Assembly: GCA_028289195.1 (NCBI GenBank)
Contig: JANQQR010000008.1
Span: 1 to 64,000 of the forward strand
From: Phycisphaerales bacterium
GTDB lineage: Bacteria; Planctomycetota; Phycisphaerae; Phycisphaerales; UBA1924
Length of the DNA stretch: 64,000 nt
Direction: 5' to 3'
Shown here: positions 26,031 through 34,679 of the stretch, piece after piece
Layout: the number at the start of each line of letters is the position of its first letter
Numbering within the stretch: position 1 is the stretch's first letter
Made by a program: the position numbers and the translations under genes
Notes under the pieces: generated by a model
What the model saw: only the letters and a program-made list of their open reading frames with translations
What the model was told of the DNA's origin: nothing
Databases searched by the model: none

Positions 26031-27226
26031 GCGTCGTCGAGCAGTCGATCACGAGCCGGATGCGCAGGCGGAAGCTCATCAACAGCGCGTTCGTCGCGCT
26101 CTGCGTCGCCACAGCCTCCGTTTCGGTGCTGATCCTGATCGTGCTCCTCACGTCGATCGTCACGACGGGGCTCAAGCACCTGGATCTCGCGTTTCTCACC
26201 TCGTTCCCCTCCAGGAACCCCGAGGAGGCGGGCCTGAAAGCCGCGATCTGGGGATCGATCGGGATCTGCGCCGTGTGCGCTGTCGTGTCGCTCCCCCTCG
26301 GGGTCGGCACCGCGGTGTTCCTCGAGGAGTTCAAGCCCAAGTCGCGATGGGAGCGCGCGATCCACCGTTTCGTGGACCTCAACATCCGCAACCTCGCGGG
26401 CGTCCCCTCCATCGTCTACGGCATCATCGCCCTGACGGCTTTCGTCCAGATGTTCGGCGTGTTCGGCAACCTCAACGAGCCGGCCTGGACCTTCGGCGCG
26501 ACGTACTACGACGAGTACAGCCTCTCCGATGGCGAGGTCGGATACCTGCGAGCGGACTCCAGAGATGCGCCCGCGGCAGAGCTCGCAGCCGGATCCGTCG
26601 TCGAGATGCTTACCTACGAAGGGGCGTCGATCGAGGTCGGCGTCGTCGGTGACTTCGACGCGTTCTTCGACGCGGAGGAAGCAGGCACCGTGCCTCCCGT
26701 CGTCGTGGCCGGCGAGGACTCGTACCGAGGCGAGCGCCGGGCCTGGTACTACCTCCAGCTCCCGTTCGGCCGTGGTGTGCTCGCGGGCGGGCTCACGCTG
26801 ATGCTCGTCATCCTGCCTGTGGTCATCATCTCGGCCAGCGAAGCCCTGCGAGCGGTGCCCAACTCCTTGCGAGAGGGCGCGCTGGCAGCGGGGGCCACAC
26901 GATGGCAGATGGTCTGGAAGATGACGCTCCCGTGCGCCGTCCCGGGCATCATGACCGGCTCGATCCTCGCGATGAGCCGCGCCATCGGCGAGGCGGCGCC
27001 CATCCTCGTGATCGCCGGCGGCCTCGTGTTCGTGGCGTTCACGCCCGGGCATCTCATGGACGAGTTCACCGCCATGCCGCTGCAGATCTACAACTGGGCC
27101 TCGCGGCCCCAGGAAGAATTCCACAACGTTGCCGCGTCGGGCATCATCGTTCTCCTGGCGGTGCTGTTCGTGTTCAACGCCGTCGCAGTTATCATCCGTC
27201 AGTTGTTCCAGAAGCCACTGCAATGA
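26027..27226 (+). CDS. pstA: Phosphate ABC transporter permease PstA with periplasmic insert
   Basis: Second permease subunit, 399 aa (E. coli 296). Core features are present: N-terminal helix ([19 protein letters not shown]), [35 protein letters not shown] and the cytoplasmic loop [18 protein letters not shown] that couples to PstB. Between helices, residues about 150-240 are an extra acidic segment ([33 protein letters not shown]) not found in the E. coli protein and predicted to lie outside the membrane. ATG 26027 overlaps the pstC stop, and the stop overlaps pstB, both as ATGA. Confidence 0.93.
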   Translation: MSVVEQSITSRMRRRKLINSAFVALCVATASVSVLILIVLLTSIVTTGLKHLDLAFLTSFPSRNPEEAGLKAAIWGSIGICAVCAVVSLPLGVGTAVFLEEFKPKSRWERAIHRFVDLNIRNLAGVPSIVYGIIALTAFVQMFGVFGNLNEPAWTFGATYYDEYSLSDGEVGYLRADSRDAPAAELAAGSVVEMLTYEGASIEVGVVGDFDAFFDAEEAGTVPPVVVAGEDSYRGERRAWYYLQLPFGRGVLAGGLTLMLVILPVVIISASEALRAVPNSLREGALAAGATRWQMVWKMTLPCAVPGIMTGSILAMSRAIGEAAPILVIAGGLVFVAFTPGHLMDEFTAMPLQIYNWASRPQEEFHNVAASGIIVLLAVLFVFNAVAVIIRQLFQKPLQ

Positions 27227-28128
27227 TCCACCATCACTCGACCGACGAGGCCGTCGCGATGCAAGACGTTCCGGAGACATCGCAACCCGATCCCGGATCC
27301 GGAGGCGGCTCGAACCCGCTCTCGCAGGTCGTCCAGCGCGCCATGGCCGATCGAGGCGGGGAACACGGCCCAGCCGACACCGCGCTGGTCGTGCGCGATC
27401 TGTCGTGCTGGTACAGCGCCTTCAAGGCGCTGCACTCGATCAACATGGATATACCCGACAACCGGGTGACCGCGCTCATCGGGCCCAGCGGCTGCGGCAA
27501 GAGCACCTTCCTCCGCTGGATCAACCGGATGAACGATCTCATCCCGGGAGCCCGGGTCGAGGGCAAACTGGAACTGCACGGCCTCGACCTTCTGTCTCGA
27601 GAACTCGACGTCGTCGATCTTCGGCGCCGGGTCGGCATGGTGTTCCAGAAGCCGAACCCGTTCCCCAAGTCGATCTACGACAACGTCGCGTTCGGGCCGC
27701 GCCTGCATCGGAAGATGCGCAAGAGCGAGACCGATGATCTTGTCGAGCGCAGCCTCCGGAAAGGAGCGCTCTGGGACGAGGTAAAAGACCGCCTGAACCA
27801 ATCGGCGCTCGGTCTCTCAGGCGGGCAGCAGCAGCGCCTCTGCATCGCTCGCGCGATCGCCGTGAGCCCGGAGGTTCTCCTGATGGACGAGCCATGCTCG
27901 GCCCTCGACCCGCAGGCCACCCTCCGCATCGAAGAGCTGATCCGCGACCTCCGCGAGCAGTACACGATCGTGATCGTGACGCACAACATGCAGCAGGCGG
28001 CGCGGGTCTCCGACCAGACCGCGTTCTTCTACGAGGGCAAGCTGATCGAAGCCGGCAAGACCCTCGATATCTTTACGAACCCGCAGAACAAGCAGACGGA
28101 AGAGTACGTCACCGGCCGATTCGGCTAG
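27223..28128 (+). CDS. pstB: Phosphate ABC transporter ATPase
   Basis: ATP-hydrolysing subunit on the cytoplasmic face of PstCA. The protein is 301 aa with Walker [11 protein letters not shown]-loop [14 protein letters not shown], signature [14 protein letters not shown], Walker [13 protein letters not shown] and switch His in [15 protein letters not shown], all intact and PstB-specific. The first 45 residues are a Gly/Ser/Pro-rich extension absent from most PstB. ATG 27223 overlaps pstA as ATGA; ATG 27259 is an in-frame alternative. Confidence 0.96.
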   Translation: MIHHHSTDEAVAMQDVPETSQPDPGSGGGSNPLSQVVQRAMADRGGEHGPADTALVVRDLSCWYSAFKALHSINMDIPDNRVTALIGPSGCGKSTFLRWINRMNDLIPGARVEGKLELHGLDLLSRELDVVDLRRRVGMVFQKPNPFPKSIYDNVAFGPRLHRKMRKSETDDLVERSLRKGALWDEVKDRLNQSALGLSGGQQQRLCIARAIAVSPEVLLMDEPCSALDPQATLRIEELIRDLREQYTIVIVTHNMQQAARVSDQTAFFYEGKLIEAGKTLDIFTNPQNKQTEEYVTGRFG

Positions 28129-28211
28129 ACTCTTCGATCCGCGCCACGCCGGGAGGTCCGCGTTCGCGCGGCGCCTCGGAGCGGGAGGCTCCGCGGGGAT
28201 GGAGGTAGAAG

Positions 28212-28871
28212 ATGTCGGGCATCGCCGATGAGATGACAAAGCTGCGCCGGCTGCTCCTGACGATGAGCGCCGAAGTCGAGCAGCGCGTGCACCGCGCGAT
28301 CGACGGGTTGGTCCGGCACGACCTCCGCTCGGCGGAAGAGGTCCGCTACGGCGACGACGAGATCGACGAGATGGACGTGAACGTCGAGGCCGAGTGCTTC
28401 GAGATCCTCGCGCTCCATCAGCCCATGGCGGGAGACCTGCGATTCACGCTGGCTACCCTCCGGATCAACCAGGACCTCGAGCGCATGGGCGATCTGGCGC
28501 GGAGCGTGGCGCGGCGCTCGATCAAGCTGGAGACGAGAGACCCGATCCAGCGTCCCGAGGTGCTCAGCCGCCTCGGCTCTTCGGTCAAGAACATCGTCTC
28601 CGATGCGATGAAAGCGCTCGCCGACCACGACGAAGCGCTGTGCGAACAGGTTCGGCGCGCAGACCCCGAGATCGACGCGCTCTACAAGCAGGTCTTCACC
28701 TGGGCGGCGGAAGAACTGCAGTCCCGCGGCGAACTCGCCAAGCCCGTCATCGACATCCTCTCGATCGTCCGCGCCCTCGAGCGGATCGCCGATCTCTCGG
28801 TAAACATCTGCGAGACGATCATCTTCTCGGTCGAGGGAACGGTCGTCCGGCACACGCCCGTCGAGGAATAG
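28212..28871 (+). CDS. phoU: Phosphate signalling protein PhoU
   Basis: Cytoplasmic regulator that links Pst activity to PhoR and damps the response when phosphate is plentiful. The protein is 219 aa, all helical, with two PhoU repeats carrying metal-site patterns (DDEIDEMDVNVEAECFEIL, LRINQDLERMGDLA in repeat 1; DPEIDALYKQVF, VRALERIADLSVNICE in repeat 2). GGAGG sits 6 nt before ATG 28212. Last gene of the pst module, 83 nt after pstB, and convergent with the HlyD-like gene. Confidence 0.95.
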   Translation: MSGIADEMTKLRRLLLTMSAEVEQRVHRAIDGLVRHDLRSAEEVRYGDDEIDEMDVNVEAECFEILALHQPMAGDLRFTLATLRINQDLERMGDLARSVARRSIKLETRDPIQRPEVLSRLGSSVKNIVSDAMKALADHDEALCEQVRRADPEIDALYKQVFTWAAEELQSRGELAKPVIDILSIVRALERIADLSVNICETIIFSVEGTVVRHTPVEE

Positions 28872-28878
28872 CCCGCGA

Positions 28879-29706
28879 TCAGTCGAGGATCCGGACGCTC
28901 GCCTCCGAACCGACCACGATCGCCCCGTCCGGGTTGGCGACCTCGATGCGCACCATTCGGGTGCCGGATGCGGCGTCGCCGAGCGACGAAACGAATGACA
29001 CAACGCCCGCCCGCTGCGGCGACTCGATACCCGGGATGAGGACCTCGGCGTCGTCGCCTGTGCGGACGCCGGCCGTCGCGCTGATGGGCAGAGCCGCCTC
29101 GACGACGACGGGATCGACGGCGACGATCCTCACGATCGGGCGCGCCGATTCTGCGAACTCACCGGGATCGATCTCGATCGCCTCGACGATCCCGGAGCCC
29201 GGCGCGCGGAGGGTCATCCGTTCATGGGCCGCGAGCGCCTGGGCCCGTTCGAGTTCCGCCTCGCGACGGGCCTGTTGCGCCAGCCGGAGACGCACGTCGG
29301 CGCGAACCGTCTGGAGAGAGGCGCGTTCGACCTCGAAGATGCTCGCCGCGTCCTGCTCATAGGCTTCGCGCACGCGGGCCTCTTCGTTCCGGGCCAGATC
29401 CAGCTCGGCCTCCGCCGCGGCGACGGCGAGGTCGCTCTCCGCTCGCACGGTCAGTAGCTCGATCCGGGCGAGAGAGACCGACCCGTCGAGTGAGGCGAGC
29501 ACCTGCCCGGCCTCGACTGTGTCGCCCGCTTCAACGTTTACACCCTCGACGACGCCGGTCACGGTGAACCCGAGCATGAGGTCCGTGCTCGGGCGAACGA
29601 TCCCCTCGAACGACGCGGCCCGGCCCTCCGCCTGCCCAAGCGAGGACGGCGAGAGGGCTGCCACGGCGAGGCCGAGGGCGAAGACGACGGTCTGGCGTCT
29701 GGTCAT
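28879..29706 (-). CDS. HlyD/RND-type periplasmic adaptor protein
   Basis: A 275-aa membrane-fusion-type protein, shorter than most. Signal peptide at residues 1-24 (VVFALGLAVAALSPSSLGQ), a barrel-sandwich half-motif (VEAGDTVEAGQVLASLDG), a long coiled coil (about 75-155, rich in Ala, Glu and Arg), the second half-motif (LRAPGSGIVEAIEIDPGEF) and a beta-barrel. ATG 29706 has AGGAG upstream. It is divergent, 113 nt start to start, from the M50-HlyD gene and has no RND or ABC pump on its strand, so it probably works with that neighbour rather than with a classical efflux pump. Confidence 0.82.
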   Translation of the reverse strand: MTRRQTVVFALGLAVAALSPSSLGQAEGRAASFEGIVRPSTDLMLGFTVTGVVEGVNVEAGDTVEAGQVLASLDGSVSLARIELLTVRAESDLAVAAAEAELDLARNEEARVREAYEQDAASIFEVERASLQTVRADVRLRLAQQARREAELERAQALAAHERMTLRAPGSGIVEAIEIDPGEFAESARPIVRIVAVDPVVVEAALPISATAGVRTGDDAEVLIPGIESPQRAGVVSFVSSLGDAASGTRMVRIEVANPDGAIVVGSEASVRILD

Positions 29707-29819
29707 GACGAAACGCTCCTGAGAAGCCGATATCGTTCCTCAGGCTACCTTCGAACGAGCCGACGCGGAGATCCACCATCGCAGAAGATCGGCACACGCT
29801 GCACGACTCGTGGTACCGC

Positions 29820-31895
29820 GTGAGCGGGATGCGCCCGCGCCTGCGCGCAGGGGTCGAGATCCGCCCCCAACGCCATCACGGCCAGGAGTGGCGGGTCGCC
29901 CACGACCCGGCGTCCGGACACCAGTTCCGGATGAACGACTCTGCCTACCAGTTCATCGCCCGGCTCGACGGGCGCCGGACGGTCGATGACGCTTGGGTGC
30001 AGGCCAGCGAGGCGATCGGCGATGACGCCCCGACGCAGGGCGAGTCGATCCGCTTGCTGGGCCAGCTGTGGAGCTCGGGTCTGCTGAGCTCTGATGTCCC
30101 GGCCGACGTCGCGCCGCTGCTGCAGCGGATGCGCCGCAAGTCGACGCGCCGTGTCCAGATGAGCCCGGCGTCGCTGCTGGCGCTGCGGATCCCGCTCTTC
30201 GATCCCGACCGGCTGCTGAACGGGATGGCCCTGGCGCTGGGCTGGGTCGTCTCGCCGATCGGGGCAGCGATGTGGATCGTGCTCGTCGGACTCGGGCTAT
30301 CGCAGCTCGCGGGGAGGGGCGACGAGCTCGGCGCATCAGCGAGCGATGCCCTCGCTCCCGCGGGCCTCCCGTGGCTCTATCTCGTCGTGGTGCTCATCAA
30401 GCTCGCCCACGAGCTGGCCCACGGCCTGACGTGCAAGGTGTTCGCGCGGCGGGAGGGCAATCCGGGCGAGGTACACACGCTCGGCATCATGTTCCTCGTG
30501 CTCCTGCCGGTCCCGTATATCGACGCGTCGAGTGCCTGGAACATTCGGAGCAAGTGGCGCCGCGCGATCGTTGGCGCCGCCGGCATGATCGCCGAACTTG
30601 CGATCGCCGGGATCGCCGCGATCGTCTGGGTGCGGACAGATCAGGGTGCTTTGGTCCACGGCCTGGCGTTCAACGCGATGCTCGTCGCGGGAGTCTCGAC
30701 GCTTCTGTTCAACGCCAACCCGCTCCTGCGCTACGACGGCTACTACATCCTCTCTGATCTGCTGGAGATCCCCAACCTCCAGCAGCGTGCGCGCGAGTCG
30801 CTGACCACGTTTGTGCGCCGAAACATCTGGCGGGTGCGGAGCAGAAGGGCGATCCCCCGCGTCTGGCAGCGCCCCGCCGAGTCGGTGCTGTTGCCCATCT
30901 TCGGGATAGCCAGCTCCGTCTACCGGGTGTTCATCACCATCGCGATCGCGATGTTCGTGGCTGACCAGCTCTTCTTCGTTGGAGCGATTCTGGCGACCAC
31001 CGCGATTGTCTTCTGGATCATCGTCCCCGTCGCGCGTCTCTTGCACTATCTGGCCACCTCGTCCGAATTGATCGGCACCCGATTGTGGGCCACCGTCTCG
31101 ACCGGGGGAGCGATCGCCGCGGCCCTGATCGCGATCGGCGTCGTCCCTGCGCCGAGCGCGGTGCGTATGGATGGAGTCGTCGAGTCACCGGGCCTCGTCC
31201 GCGTACGCGTCGAGTCTCCTGGTTTCGTGAGAGTGGCCGCCGCCGAGCCCGGTCGGGTGTCGGCCGGCGATGTGCTCCTTCAACTCGAGGATCCGGTCAT
31301 CGCAGGTCAGATCGCGGAGGTCGGAGCCAGGATCGCCCGAGCCAAGGCGCGCCGGAGGGCGCTCCTGGAAGACGAGCCGGCCCGCGCAATGCTGGAGCAG
31401 CAGAGGATCGATGCGCTCTCCACACAGCTCAGCTTCTTGCAGGACCAACAGGACTCGCTGCAGATCACCTCGGCGGTCGACGGCACCTGGAGCCCGGACC
31501 CGGGCGCGATGCGTCTGGGATCGTTCCTGCCGCGCACAGAGGAGATCGGGGTCATCGTCCCCGCTCTCGACATCCGAATCCGCGCGAGCGCAGGCCAGGA
31601 GAGCGCGGGGCGGTTCGCGGGCGCGCCGCCCGCATCGGTCGAGGTCAGGAGCGTCGCGCGAGACCGGTCGACCCAGCAGGGCAGTATTGAGCGTGTCGCT
31701 CGCTCGGATGCCGATCCGCGGGGTGTGCATCGCAGGCCGTTCGACGTGTTTGTCGAGCTGGCCGACAACGGCACGCCGTTCCTTGTCGGGGAGCCGGTTG
31801 TCGTCCGGGTCGCGTTTGCCGCCGAGCCCGTAGGGGCGCAGGTTCGGCGAGCGATCGAGCGTGCCTTCCAGCGCAGATTCGGGGATGCGCCATGA
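29820..31895 (+). CDS. PqqD-like / M50 site-2 protease / HlyD fusion membrane protein
   Basis: A 691-aa fusion. Residues about 20-105 look like a PqqD/RRE-type peptide-binding domain (WRVAHDPASGHQFRMNDSAY, FIARLDGRRTVDDAW). The middle is a membrane zinc protease of the M50 family, with HELAH at 197-201 and the second metal motif in NANPLLRYDGYY near 297. After five or six helices, residues about 440-690 form a HlyD-like adaptor (FVRVAAAEPGRVSAGDVLLQL and a coiled coil). GTG 29820 is the first standard start, but the frame runs on upstream as LHDSWYRV, likely genuine coding. The stop overlaps the SecA-like gene as ATGA. Export with processing is inferred. Confidence 0.82.
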   Translation: MSGMRPRLRAGVEIRPQRHHGQEWRVAHDPASGHQFRMNDSAYQFIARLDGRRTVDDAWVQASEAIGDDAPTQGESIRLLGQLWSSGLLSSDVPADVAPLLQRMRRKSTRRVQMSPASLLALRIPLFDPDRLLNGMALALGWVVSPIGAAMWIVLVGLGLSQLAGRGDELGASASDALAPAGLPWLYLVVVLIKLAHELAHGLTCKVFARREGNPGEVHTLGIMFLVLLPVPYIDASSAWNIRSKWRRAIVGAAGMIAELAIAGIAAIVWVRTDQGALVHGLAFNAMLVAGVSTLLFNANPLLRYDGYYILSDLLEIPNLQQRARESLTTFVRRNIWRVRSRRAIPRVWQRPAESVLLPIFGIASSVYRVFITIAIAMFVADQLFFVGAILATTAIVFWIIVPVARLLHYLATSSELIGTRLWATVSTGGAIAAALIAIGVVPAPSAVRMDGVVESPGLVRVRVESPGFVRVAAAEPGRVSAGDVLLQLEDPVIAGQIAEVGARIARAKARRRALLEDEPARAMLEQQRIDALSTQLSFLQDQQDSLQITSAVDGTWSPDPGAMRLGSFLPRTEEIGVIVPALDIRIRASAGQESAGRFAGAPPASVEVRSVARDRSTQQGSIERVARSDADPRGVHRRPFDVFVELADNGTPFLVGEPVVVRVAFAAEPVGAQVRRAIERAFQRRFGDAP

Positions 31896-33832
31896 CAGCG
31901 TACGCATCCCGTTCTCAGCCGGCATCGATCGCCGGCCTAGCCCGGCCGGCACCCCTTCCGAAGGGGCTTGATGCCGCCTGGGCTGGGGCGGGCCGGGCTC
32001 TGCGCCGCGCGGTCCCCGCCCGCTGGTTGATCGGCAGGGCGGCCGACAGGGTCTCACGGGCATGGAGCCCGCTGCGGGAAGCAACGCCGGCCCAGCTCGC
32101 GGCGGAGATCGAGAGCGCCCGTCGTCGGCTGCGCCTGAGCCCGGCGACCTGCGCGGCCGATGCAACAGAGCTCGCGCTCGTCTGCGAAGCCGCGCGGCGT
32201 TCGATGCGCCTTGAGCCGAACAGGTCGCAGATCCTGAGCCTTCTGGCCGTGCAGCGCGGGTGCCTCGCCGAACTCGCGACCGGCGAGGGCAAGACGCTGG
32301 TGGCCGGGATGGCAGCGGTCGTCGAGGGATGGCGCGGGCGCGGCTGCCACGTGATCACGGCGAACGACTACCTCGCCGGACGCGACGCCTCGTGGATCGC
32401 TCCTCTCTTCGAGCTGTGCGGTGTAGAGGCCGGATCGATCGAGTCTCGTTCCAGCACGGAACAGCGACAACGCGCCTACTTGCGCGACGTCACCTATCTC
32501 ACGGGAAGGGAAGCCGCCAGCGATTTCCTGCGGGATGCACTTGCCCTCGCAGAATCGGGCGTCCATCATCGCGCCGGCGCGATCCTCCAGTTCGGGGGAA
32601 GCGATCACACGCTTCTGCAGAGGGGCCTGGCATCAGCAATCGTTGACGAAGCCGATGCGGTGCTGATCGATGAGGCGGGCACGCCTCTCATCCTGGCCGG
32701 GGGAAACCGAGCGCTCCAGAATGACTCTGAGCTCCAACGCGCCGACGAGCACGCGACGCGACTCGAGCGGGGCAGGCACTACTCGGTCTCCCAGTCCGAC
32801 AGAGCAATCACGTTTACACCCGAGGGCCGTCGGAGCGCATCGGGTCTCGCGGGAGACGCGGGCTCTGCTCGGCGTTCGATCGAACTCGTGCAGTCGGCCA
32901 TCAGGGCCCGCGAATGCTACGAACGAGGCAAGGACTACCTGGTCGACGACGGACGCGTGGTGATCATCGACGAATCGACGGGTCGTCCGATGCCGGATCG
33001 CACATGGCGCGGCGGCCTGCACCAGGCGATCGAGGTGAAGGAGGGCTTGCGCACGTCCACGCCGCCGGAGACGCTGGCGCGGATCAGTTTCCAGCGGTTC
33101 TTCCGGCGCTACGAGCGCCTGGCGGGGATGACCGGCACCGCCCGAGAGGTCGCGGGCGAACTCTGGGCAACGTATGGCTTGCGCGTCGTTCCGGTCCCGA
33201 CGAACAAGCCGATCGTGCGCCGGCAGCGAGCTTGGCGCCGGATCAACTCGCACGACACCCGGCTCGAGGTAATCGCAGACGAGATCAACGCGGCGGTCGA
33301 GCGCGGGCAGCCCGTGCTGGTCGGGACCCGGACCGTCGCGGCGAGCGAGGAACTCTCAGAGATCCTCGTGTCTCGGGGCATAGACCACCAGGTCCTCAAT
33401 GCTTCGCGAGTCGCCGAGGAAGCTCGGATCATCGCAGCAGCGGGGCAGAGCGGGCGGGTGACCGTGGCGACGAACATGGCCGGCCGCGGCACAGACATCG
33501 CGCTCGGAGACGGTGTCGCCGAGAGAGGCGGCCTGCGCGTGGTTCTTACCGAGCCCCACCTCGCCGAACGGCTCGACCGTCAATTGGCCGGGCGCTCCGG
33601 ACGTCAGGGCGACCCGGGCGAAGTGCTGCGATTCGCCACCCCGCAGGATGAGGCGCTCGCACTGGGCGGTTCAGGGCTCATCCCGACCATGGCAGGGCTG
33701 TTCGGCGTCGGAGCCCGGATCGGACAGAGCCAGCGCGCTCTCGAGTCGCGAGCGCGTCAGCGCCGGCGTTCCGTTGCTCGGGAAGACGACTGGCTCGACG
33801 ATGTGCTCGGATTCGCCGGCCGGCAGCCGTAA
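31892..33832 (+). CDS. Shortened SecA-like translocation ATPase
   Basis: A 646-aa SecA-family motor, against about 900 aa for canonical SecA. The DEAD motor is complete: ATGEGKT (Walker A), VITANDYLAGRDA, IVDEADAVLIDEAGTPLI, LAGMTGTAREVAGELWA and the helicase end ATNMAGRGTDIALG to RQLAGRSGRQGDPG. A preprotein cross-linking-like segment follows the DEAD box. After the RQGDPG region only about 70 residues remain, so the helical scaffold/wing domains and the zinc-binding SecB tail are missing. ATG 31892 overlaps the M50-HlyD stop as ATGA. It is probably an accessory SecA for this locus; the housekeeping SecA should be elsewhere. Confidence 0.85.
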   Translation: MTAYASRSQPASIAGLARPAPLPKGLDAAWAGAGRALRRAVPARWLIGRAADRVSRAWSPLREATPAQLAAEIESARRRLRLSPATCAADATELALVCEAARRSMRLEPNRSQILSLLAVQRGCLAELATGEGKTLVAGMAAVVEGWRGRGCHVITANDYLAGRDASWIAPLFELCGVEAGSIESRSSTEQRQRAYLRDVTYLTGREAASDFLRDALALAESGVHHRAGAILQFGGSDHTLLQRGLASAIVDEADAVLIDEAGTPLILAGGNRALQNDSELQRADEHATRLERGRHYSVSQSDRAITFTPEGRRSASGLAGDAGSARRSIELVQSAIRARECYERGKDYLVDDGRVVIIDESTGRPMPDRTWRGGLHQAIEVKEGLRTSTPPETLARISFQRFFRRYERLAGMTGTAREVAGELWATYGLRVVPVPTNKPIVRRQRAWRRINSHDTRLEVIADEINAAVERGQPVLVGTRTVAASEELSEILVSRGIDHQVLNASRVAEEARIIAAAGQSGRVTVATNMAGRGTDIALGDGVAERGGLRVVLTEPHLAERLDRQLAGRSGRQGDPGEVLRFATPQDEALALGGSGLIPTMAGLFGVGARIGQSQRALESRARQRRRSVAREDDWLDDVLGFAGRQP

Positions 33833-33869
33833 TCCGATCGTTCGGATTCGGTACGGGTACACTGTCTCC

Positions 33870-34679
33870 GTGGAGACGCTCGAACATCTGAGGCTGAAAG
33901 AGATCGGCCTGCGATTCCTCGTTGAGCTCGGCTGCAGCGCTGCGTCGATCGAGGTGCGATGCCCGCGGTCGAGGTTTCGGGCGGACGTCGCGGGGTATCT
34001 CGATTCGCGCCCGGTCGAGCGCTCCGCGCACGCCGAGCGCCGCGAGCTCGTCGGTTCTCTCTGGGGCGCGACGCCCGATGGCCGGCGCAAGCTCCGTCGA
34101 GAGCGTTGCGAACCCCGCACCGTGATCATCGAGTGCAAGGCGGCCCGGAGCGACTTCCTGAAGGACTCCCGGGACGCCGAGCGCCTCCTCGCCCGACGCG
34201 AGGCTCTGGACGATCGCCGGCGCGAGATCGAAAGCGAGATCATCAAGCATCGGGAGCCGCACCTGCGTCAGTCGGGCGAGTTTCTGTTCGAGGATCTGGA
34301 GAGTTGGGACTTCTCGTCGAGCAGCAGCCGCGCATACCGGCGCGTCATGCGCGACCTCCGCCAGATCGACCGCGCGATCCACGGCGAAACGAAGTTCTGG
34401 CTGGCCCGCCAGTACCGCCTCGCGGATCGTCTCTACCTGATGGCGCCCGCGGGGATGATCAAGCCTCGCGAACGTCCGGCCGGGTGGGGGGTGATCGAGT
34501 ACCCCGAAGGGCTGCTGTCGAGGCGCTCGATCGACGAGTCGGAATTCGTCTCGTCGGTGCGGGTTTCGGTGGTGGCGCCCGAGCGCGACTCGGGCGGCGA
34601 TCAGCGTGCGCGGATGCTCAGGAACATCGCCGCCGCCGCGACGCGTGAGAGCACCAAGCGGATGCCCCAGTTCGCCTAG
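33870..34679 (+). CDS. PD-(D/E)XK nuclease-fold protein, MmcB-like
   Basis: A 269-aa soluble protein. RFRADVAGYLDS and VIIECKAARSDFLKD place a conserved Asp and a Glu-x-Lys as in PD-(D/E)XK nucleases, and DRLYLMAPAGMI is the strand that follows in MmcB-type DNA-repair proteins. A charged insert of about 90 residues sits between the core halves. GTG 33870 gives the start; no strong ribosome-binding site is seen. The stop shares a CTAG with the convergent RND gene. Function in DNA repair is inferred from fold similarity only. Confidence 0.6.
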   Translation: METLEHLRLKEIGLRFLVELGCSAASIEVRCPRSRFRADVAGYLDSRPVERSAHAERRELVGSLWGATPDGRRKLRRERCEPRTVIIECKAARSDFLKDSRDAERLLARREALDDRRREIESEIIKHREPHLRQSGEFLFEDLESWDFSSSSSRAYRRVMRDLRQIDRAIHGETKFWLARQYRLADRLYLMAPAGMIKPRERPAGWGVIEYPEGLLSRRSIDESEFVSSVRVSVVAPERDSGGDQRARMLRNIAAAATRESTKRMPQFA

